Under the pieces are notes generated by a model. That model ran no database searches. It saw only the letters and a program-made list of their open reading frames with translations, and was not told where the DNA came from. From NCBI RefSeq assembly GCF_015864825.1, contig NZ_JADYWL010000005.1, forward strand, positions 62,001-126,000: a stretch of 64,000 nucleotides of DNA, in the 5' to 3' direction. Every line of letters starts with the position of its first letter. Positions within the stretch are counted from its first letter, which is position 1. Shown piece by piece: positions 57,626-64,000 of this stretch. The position numbers and the translations under genes were made by a program. This DNA comes from Psychrobacter sp. NZS113. GTDB lineage: Bacteria; Pseudomonadota; Gammaproteobacteria; Pseudomonadales; Moraxellaceae.

Positions 57626-59485
57626 ATGCCGAGTGAATTAGCGTTCGTATCGTGTACATCAAACACACAACATCTATGGGCACGACGTGCGCTTTTGGCT
57701 AGCATTATCACTATTCCTTTTAGTGCTCAAGCCATTCCTAGTAATATGGGCACATTCAATATAACCACGCAAAATACAGGATCAGGATCCGCTTCTGGTA
57801 CTTATACTGCTGCTAAATCTGATGGTACTACTGGCGCGACAGGTACATTTGCCATCACTCGTAGTGAGAGCAATGGTTATAATAGTATGCAATTCGAATC
57901 TGGTTCTAATGGAATTATGATTAGAAATAATACTAAGCAAGGTACAACGGCTGATGATAAAGACAAATTCACCTATACGATATCCCTGACGCCCACAGAC
58001 CTTACCTCTATTCATACCCTTAAAATCGCGCAAGCCAGCTACTCTACCGGTGGCAACTCAGAGATTGCACGCCAAACGTTACAATATACGCCAAATACTG
58101 ATATCACCTCCTCTGCTAAAGCAACTGTACGATCCAACCCTAGCGTGGCCTATTATTATGGAGCAATGGGCGACTATTTTATGGGCAGCAAAAACGGCAC
58201 TGGCGATACCGCTACCTTTAATTCGAATATCGATGTTTCTGCACCGCAGCTACGTACTGATAGTACCGCAACGACGGGAAGCAGCTTATATTACTATAAT
58301 ATAACCAAGCTCAAAGGCGCTGGTACAACCAATCCTCACACGCTGACACGTACGACAGACACCAAATACGTGTCTTTTAAATCGACCGCAGATAAATATG
58401 GCACATTGCCTGCGAAACCTACTTTTGAAAACATCTTAAAATCAACCTCAAATGATCCTAGCAACCAAAGCACTTATACGGCACTGAGTGAAAACACAGT
58501 CATCAGTAATGGTGGCAGTTACGTTAGCTTTGGTATTACCAATGCCAATAGTGATTACGTCGTTGCGGTCGAAAACGCCAAAACGGTCACGCTCGCCTAC
58601 GAAGGCATCATGAATGGCAATTCAGGTGTCAATGTGGATGTTGTGGGTGAGACCTTTACAGAATGGCTGAGCTTTGGCGTAGAAAGCACCCCTTATTATT
58701 ATCTGTTTTCAGGTACCGTCTTTAATGACAATGGCGGTAATACCAGTCCGCAAACAAGTAATGCTGGATACTTCAATGGTGTGTTTGACACAGCGTCTGA
58801 AACTGGCATCACGGGCAGTACCGTCAAGTTGGTTGACTGTAATAATACAAGTACGGTATATACTACCGAAAATATAGCTGTGACCGATACTGGAAAATAC
58901 CAACTCCGCATCCCTATCACCAGTCTTAGTGGTAATAGCAATGTCTGCTTAATAGAGACGAATAGTGAGAGTACTTACCCTGTCCGCACGACAACCAATA
59001 TAAAAACGGTGGCGTTGGTAGCAGGGACTTACACTTACGATAATAATAATTTTGGTAGAGTGAGCAGTGATAACGTCGCTTTAACCCTTAAAAAATATCA
59101 ATACGTTCATACATGTGATGAAAGTCTTGACTACACCGCCATCTCTACTAGCGACACACAATCGCCTACCCAAGGCTTTAGTATGGCGTCTGCACAAGAT
59201 GTAGAGGCAGGTCAATGTATTGCTTATAAAATTACAGCGACCAACCGTGCCAATATTGCTGTTAGCAACTTAGTTGTTCAAGATATTTTACAGGAAAAAG
59301 GGGTAAGCAGCGCTACCGTAACATCGAAACTGGCAGCGCCCTTGCACAATTCTAGCGACTACTCAGCTGATAGTGTTGCCATTGGTGATAACGGTTTGGT
59401 TAAAACCAATGCTCTGACTTTAGCAGCAAAATCCACATATGATTTTTACTTTAATACCAAGTATGGTACAACACAATCTGATTGA
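57626..59485 (+). CDS. Secreted surface protein with SdrD B-like and DUF11-like domains
   Basis: A 619-residue exported protein. A signal peptide with RRALLASIITIPFSAQA is expected to be cut after residue 36. Residues about 40-345 are rich in Thr, Ser, Asn and Gly with little similarity I can place. Residues 361-478 (FSGTVFNDNGG, then a Cys405-Cys441 pair and NNNFGRV) look like an SdrD B-like prealbumin domain. Residues 485-612 (AGQCIAYKITATN, VQDIL) look like a DUF11 repeat. There is no C-terminal anchor, so it is released or bound by another factor. AGGA precedes the ATG. It occupies the mnmA-purB gap where hflD usually lies. Confidence 0.8.
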   Translation: MPSELAFVSCTSNTQHLWARRALLASIITIPFSAQAIPSNMGTFNITTQNTGSGSASGTYTAAKSDGTTGATGTFAITRSESNGYNSMQFESGSNGIMIRNNTKQGTTADDKDKFTYTISLTPTDLTSIHTLKIAQASYSTGGNSEIARQTLQYTPNTDITSSAKATVRSNPSVAYYYGAMGDYFMGSKNGTGDTATFNSNIDVSAPQLRTDSTATTGSSLYYYNITKLKGAGTTNPHTLTRTTDTKYVSFKSTADKYGTLPAKPTFENILKSTSNDPSNQSTYTALSENTVISNGGSYVSFGITNANSDYVVAVENAKTVTLAYEGIMNGNSGVNVDVVGETFTEWLSFGVESTPYYYLFSGTVFNDNGGNTSPQTSNAGYFNGVFDTASETGITGSTVKLVDCNNTSTVYTTENIAVTDTGKYQLRIPITSLSGNSNVCLIETNSESTYPVRTTTNIKTVALVAGTYTYDNNNFGRVSSDNVALTLKKYQYVHTCDESLDYTAISTSDTQSPTQGFSMASAQDVEAGQCIAYKITATNRANIAVSNLVVQDILQEKGVSSATVTSKLAAPLHNSSDYSADSVAIGDNGLVKTNALTLAAKSTYDFYFNTKYGTTQSD

Positions 59486-59564
59486 TAAAATCTACTTTAC
59501 TTAATAATATCACTTCGCCAAATTTTACGTTGTTTTAATAATATTTACTTCCAATAACCACTAA

Positions 59565-60977
<1,413 letters not shown>

Positions 60978-61017
60978 TTGGCTGCTATTAATAGCTAGCA
61001 AAAAATAAGCGGGCAAA

Positions 61018-61674
61018 ATGCAGCGAAATTTTAAATCTGTGCTCGTCAGTACCATTGCGGTATTCATCGTAATGGTGCTAGCAAGTATTGAGCCTCTAGA
61101 ATGGTCAAGCTACCTACTACATCAGTTGGGTACCTTGATTTTTTTAGGGTTGATGCTACTAGCCTACCGCTATTGGCATATTAGCTCACGCTCCTATATT
61201 CTCGCTTCACTATTTCTGTTCATTCATATTATCGGTGCACGTTATCTATACTCATATGTGCCCTATGATGATTGGACACAGCTTGTATTTGGCGTCAGCT
61301 TAAACGATTTGTTTGGTTGGCAGCGGAATATGTATGACAGGCTCGTACATTTTAGCTATGGGCTTTTGCTATTCAGTGCGATGGTTGAGAGCTCAAAATT
61401 TATCTTTAAGATATCATCCATCAAACTTTTGATAGCGATTGCGCTCATGATTAATATGTCGTCAAGTCTGCTATATGAGCTATTAGAATGGGGAATTGCA
61501 ACCACCTTATCGCCAGAAGCAGCAGAAGCTTATAATGGTCAGCAAGGTGATGTTTGGGATGCCCACAAAGACATGGCATTAGCACTACTCGGTGGGCTAA
61601 TTGCTGCGGTGATTACTCTATTTCAAACTCGTCACGATAGCGCTGTTATCAATGCGATCAACGTGATCAAGTAG
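61018..61674 (+). CDS. YjdF/DUF2238-like integral membrane protein
   Basis: A 218-residue protein with six hydrophobic segments. NMYDRLVHFSYGLLLF, LLYELLEWGIATTLS and QGDVWDAHKDMALALLGGL match the conserved acidic/His membrane core of the DUF2238 (YjdF) family. The function of the family is unknown. It lies 40 bases after purB in the same direction and may be co-transcribed. AAGCGGG before the ATG is a weak ribosome site. Confidence 0.85.
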   Translation: MQRNFKSVLVSTIAVFIVMVLASIEPLEWSSYLLHQLGTLIFLGLMLLAYRYWHISSRSYILASLFLFIHIIGARYLYSYVPYDDWTQLVFGVSLNDLFGWQRNMYDRLVHFSYGLLLFSAMVESSKFIFKISSIKLLIAIALMINMSSSLLYELLEWGIATTLSPEAAEAYNGQQGDVWDAHKDMALALLGGLIAAVITLFQTRHDSAVINAINVIK

Positions 61675-61699
61675 CCGGAAACAACAGCCGAACAATAAA

Positions 61700-61882
61700 T
61701 TAGTCGTCTTTGTCGTCGTCACTATCGCCCGGTATGACGGCTTTACCCACTGCAACTGTACCTTTTACTACGCCTTTAGTGGTTTTATAAGCGATTTTTG
61801 CAGGTACTGTCACAAGCTTGTGTATACAGCCTTGCAGTAAGAAAACACTGGCGATAATGACAATAAAATGTAACTTTTTCAT
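61700..61882 (-). CDS. Small lipoprotein (60 aa)
   Basis: A 60-residue lipoprotein precursor with MKKLHFIVIIASVFLLQGC (lipobox LLQGC, Cys19). The mature part, about 42 residues, includes KLVTVPAKIAYKTTKGVVKG and an acidic tail DSDDDKDD. I recall similar short lipoproteins with a GCIHK start in Acinetobacter, so it is probably a Moraxellaceae family. The role is unknown. It converges on the YjdF-like gene with 25 bases between them. Confidence 0.82.
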   Translation of the reverse strand: MKKLHFIVIIASVFLLQGCIHKLVTVPAKIAYKTTKGVVKGTVAVGKAVIPGDSDDDKDD

Positions 61883-62040
61883 AAATTTTCTACCATTGAT
61901 TGTATGCTCTGATAGTTAATCATTATTAGCCATCAGATAGGTGATAATCATAAACTATTAAACCCTTCCTATAAAGCAATCATCACTATTATTCTTATAC
62001 TTAATTATTCTTATACTTATCTAAAGACACGGATTCACCA

Positions 62041-63213
62041 ATGACTTCTATACCTTTATGTTTACCAGCTTCTATCACTGCTGAGCAATTCCTAGCAGAA
62101 TACTGGCAAAAAAAACCACTACTTATCAAACAAGGCTTGCCGCAACTGGTCGGTATGTTTGAACCTGATGACATGCTAGGCTTAGCCCTAGAAGAAGAGG
62201 CATCAGCGCGCCTACTGACTCAGTCTGCAACCAAGACCGAAGGCCAAGCACAGTGGCAACTCAAAAAAAGCCCGCTGACTGAAGCTGATTTTGATAACTT
62301 GCCTGAGCAATGGACGGCGCTCGTACAGAATTTAGAGCAATGGTCACCTGAGCTTGGTCAACTGTGGCAAGCTTTTGACTTTATACCTCAGTGGCAGCGC
62401 GATGATATTATGGTCTCGTATGCGCCAAAAGGCGGTTCAGTGGGCAAACACTATGATGATTATGATGTATTTTTGGCACAAGGTTACGGTCATCGCCGTT
62501 GGCAGCTAGGCAAATTCTGTGATAAAAGCACAGAGTTCGTCGCCGATGAGCCAATCAGAATTTTTGACGATATGGGCGAGATTATATTTGATGAGATATT
62601 AGAAGCTGGCGATGTACTGTACGTACCACCTAAATTATCGCACTTTGGCGTTGCACAAGATGACTGTTTGACGTTTTCTTTTGGCTGTCGTCGCCCAAAC
62701 TTGATGCAAATCATCGATAATATGGCTGATATCGCAACCAACGACAGCGATTTATTTATACCGATGCTACTGCCACAAGCGCTACAAGCATCAGGTGAGC
62801 TACAAGCTGACAGTATCCAAGCGATCAAAAACCAACTGTTGCAAATGCTACAATCTGATCGTGGTGATGACATGATTCGCCAAGCAGTATCTGAAGTGGT
62901 TAGCAAGCGTCAGTATGATGCACTCGTACCAGAAGAAACTTTGGATACAGACGAGCTGATGCAAGCTTTGGCTGAAGGCGCAACACTGCAAGCAGACTAT
63001 AACAACCGCTTGATCTACAGCCACACTAATGATGGCGTCCTGCTATATGCGAATGGTCAACGTATTGATGGTCTGGATGATGCAGCAGCAGCGGTATTGA
63101 TACGCTTGGCCAGTGGCGAGCATTTAACAAGTCAAGATGTCGCGGATATTGATCCAGATGAATTGAGTGAATGGTTAGAAAATGGCTGGGTTTGGATTGA
63201 TTATCCTGAATAA
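62041..63213 (+). CDS. roxA: Ribosomal protein uL16 arginine hydroxylase (RoxA/YcfD, JmjC cupin)
   Basis: A 390-residue Fe(II)/2-oxoglutarate oxygenase. The JmjC-type metal ligands are HYD in GGSVGKHYDDYDVF (His137, Asp139) and the later histidine in PPKLSHFGVA (His201). The C-terminal winged-helix region closes with DELSEWLENGWVWI. It hydroxylates an arginine of ribosomal protein uL16 in E. coli. Length matches E. coli RoxA (373). It has no obvious partner gene nearby. Repeat copy 4 lies 11 bases after the stop. Confidence 0.92.
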   Translation: MTSIPLCLPASITAEQFLAEYWQKKPLLIKQGLPQLVGMFEPDDMLGLALEEEASARLLTQSATKTEGQAQWQLKKSPLTEADFDNLPEQWTALVQNLEQWSPELGQLWQAFDFIPQWQRDDIMVSYAPKGGSVGKHYDDYDVFLAQGYGHRRWQLGKFCDKSTEFVADEPIRIFDDMGEIIFDEILEAGDVLYVPPKLSHFGVAQDDCLTFSFGCRRPNLMQIIDNMADIATNDSDLFIPMLLPQALQASGELQADSIQAIKNQLLQMLQSDRGDDMIRQAVSEVVSKRQYDALVPEETLDTDELMQALAEGATLQADYNNRLIYSHTNDGVLLYANGQRIDGLDDAAAAVLIRLASGEHLTSQDVADIDPDELSEWLENGWVWIDYPE

Positions 63214-63224
63214 TGTGCTAGCGA

Positions 63225-63331
63225 TATAGTTGATTCAGTTTAAAAGAGAGTCAAGGCAACCGAGCGCAGATGTATATGTGATACCTCAAGTGAGGTTAAC
63301 GCTGTCACTCTTTTATAGAGGATTGACTATA
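63225..63331. repeat. 107-bp palindromic repeat, copy 4
   Basis: It starts TATAGTTGATTC and ends GGATTGACTATA. The inner arms read AAAAGAGAGTC and CACTCTTTT instead of AAAAGTAGTAC and AATACTTTT, so both arms changed together relative to copies 1-3. Confidence 0.9.
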
Positions 63332-63375
63332 GTAGCGGACTAAATATTAAACAGGCTTCATAGCGAAACATGCTC

Positions 63376-63414
63376 AGTGTCTATTTACAGAGTAACTTTA
63401 GTAAAATAGACACT
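63376..63414. repeat. Long inverted repeat (hairpin)
   Basis: AGTGTCTATTTAC (63376-63388) and GTAAAATAGACACT (63401-63414) pair over about 13 bases with one bulge and a 12-base loop. It lacks a T-run, so it is not a classical terminator. It may be a repeat remnant or a processing or stabilising hairpin between converging genes. Confidence 0.5.
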
Positions 63415-63514
63415 GGGTGCCATTCAAATATGAGCATTTAAACGCTGTCGTTTGAAGCGCTATACTGTGTTAAACAACACCATATTTTCATCACTTATTC
63501 TACAAACCCTTATC

Positions 63515-64000
63515 CTATAAAATAGTAGATCTTTTATAGCGACTCACGCCAGCGATAACGGTCTGCTCAATCACTCTATCATCGCCTAGCATCATCAACA
63601 CGAACAACTGCTCTTCAAGTGACTTGGTCTGCGTCATGCGCCGCTCAAGCAACTCCGTACCGCCCATATTTATCACGACAAAATCCGCTTCTTTGTTTGG
63701 CATGAAATTACCAATCTTGTCATCCAACAATAGCGACTGCGCATTACCCAACGTAATCTGGTACAACCCTTGATGGGCTGATAGTGATTTCTTCTGTAAT
63801 TGCTGAACCTTATAAGCTTCTGATAAAGTAGTCAGCATCGATAAGCTAGTACCTGCCCCCACATCAGTCGCGATACTCACGCCGGTATAACTCAAGGTTT
63901 TGGACAAATCGAACAGACCACTACCCAAAAACAAGTTAGAAGTTGGACAGTGCGCTATTTGAGTTCCCGTATCACGTAAGACTTCGTACTCTGAGGTTTC
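63515..64000 (-). CDS. guaD: Guanine deaminase, C-terminal part (cut by window edge)
   Basis: The frame is open to the last base of the window, leaving 161 C-terminal residues. AHCPTSNLFLGSGLFDL is a guanine deaminase signature, followed by the zinc-ligand-type ATDVGAGTSLSML, SEAYKVQQLQ and GNFMPNKEADFVVI blocks of metal-dependent amidohydrolases. The enzyme converts guanine to xanthine in purine salvage or breakdown. The N-terminal half, with the HxH metal site, lies outside the window. Confidence 0.92.
   Translation of the reverse strand, partial: ETSEYEVLRDTGTQIAHCPTSNLFLGSGLFDLSKTLSYTGVSIATDVGAGTSLSMLTTLSEAYKVQQLQKKSLSAHQGLYQITLGNAQSLLLDDKIGNFMPNKEADFVVINMGGTELLERRMTQTKSLEEQLFVLMMLGDDRVIEQTVIAGVSRYKRSTIL

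Larger units (their letters stand above)
63214..63514. other. Intergenic region between the converging roxA and guaD genes
   Basis: It holds repeat copy 4 (63225-63331) and a further hairpin (63376-63414). No gene is supported. Confidence 0.6.

Overview
This window looks like a chromosomal segment of a Psychrobacter-type member of the Moraxellaceae (Gammaproteobacteria). That rests on remembered protein families and gene neighbourhoods, the moderate GC content and the lack of rRNA, tRNA, phage or plasmid genes; no database was searched. About 56 genes are supported. Most are ordinary housekeeping genes packed in short single-direction runs, separated by clear hairpin terminators and by copies of a 107-bp palindromic repeat.

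Layout. (1) 1-5315: a lipid catabolism block: the 3' end of an acyl-CoA synthetase (FadD type) facing an SDR oxidoreductase, a histidine-phosphatase-like protein, an APH-type kinase and an acyl-CoA dehydrogenase. This recalls the ACAD10/11 and LvaA/LvaC systems, which degrade hydroxy fatty acids by phosphorylation and elimination. (2) 5660-8842: a SohB-like protease without its usual membrane anchor, then aspS. (3) 8905-21499: the main accessory region, a surface-glycan (LOS/capsule type) cluster. It holds a lipid A acyltransferase, two homologous glycosyltransferases at its inverted ends, a WaaZ-like protein, three related GT4 enzymes (two a tandem duplication), a Stealth-type sugar-phosphate transferase, ugd, a UDP-glucuronate 4-epimerase, a GT8 enzyme and one unrecognised 255-aa protein. 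(4) 21608-34764: ilvE, glnE, tusDCBE, trmL, an entericidin-like lipoprotein, hemW, an EVE protein, a MATE pump, accB and accC. (5) 34950-43891: a hypothetical protein, leuA divergent from an Lrp-type regulator, a UbiB-family kinase, a MoeB/ThiF-type protein, prmC and an enlarged AmpG-like permease. (6) 44510-53972: katG with an unusual N-terminus, cysB, an LLM flavin oxidoreductase, a small membrane protein, an ornithine cyclodeaminase-like protein, an AEC transporter and mnmG. (7) 54288-64000: a hypothetical protein, grxD, ispF, mnmA, a secreted surface protein, purB, a YjdF-like membrane protein, a small lipoprotein, roxA and the 3' part of guaD.

How genes fit together. The glycan cluster has its own supply of UDP-glucuronate and UDP-galacturonate (ugd overlapping the epimerase gene by one base) and a full set of transferases. 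tusDCBE and mnmA belong to the same tRNA 2-thiouridine pathway, and mnmG modifies the same wobble uridine. accB and accC form the biotin carboxylase half of acetyl-CoA carboxylase.

The most interesting non-coding signal is a family of five palindromic elements, each exactly 107 bp, with TATAGT-type ends. Their hairpin arms change together between copies, which suggests a MITE-like element kept under structural constraint. I did not find a clear new defence or mobile system. The best candidates for undescribed biology are the glycan cluster with its unknown protein, the 107-bp repeat family, and the kinase/phosphatase-like/dehydrogenase set at the start.
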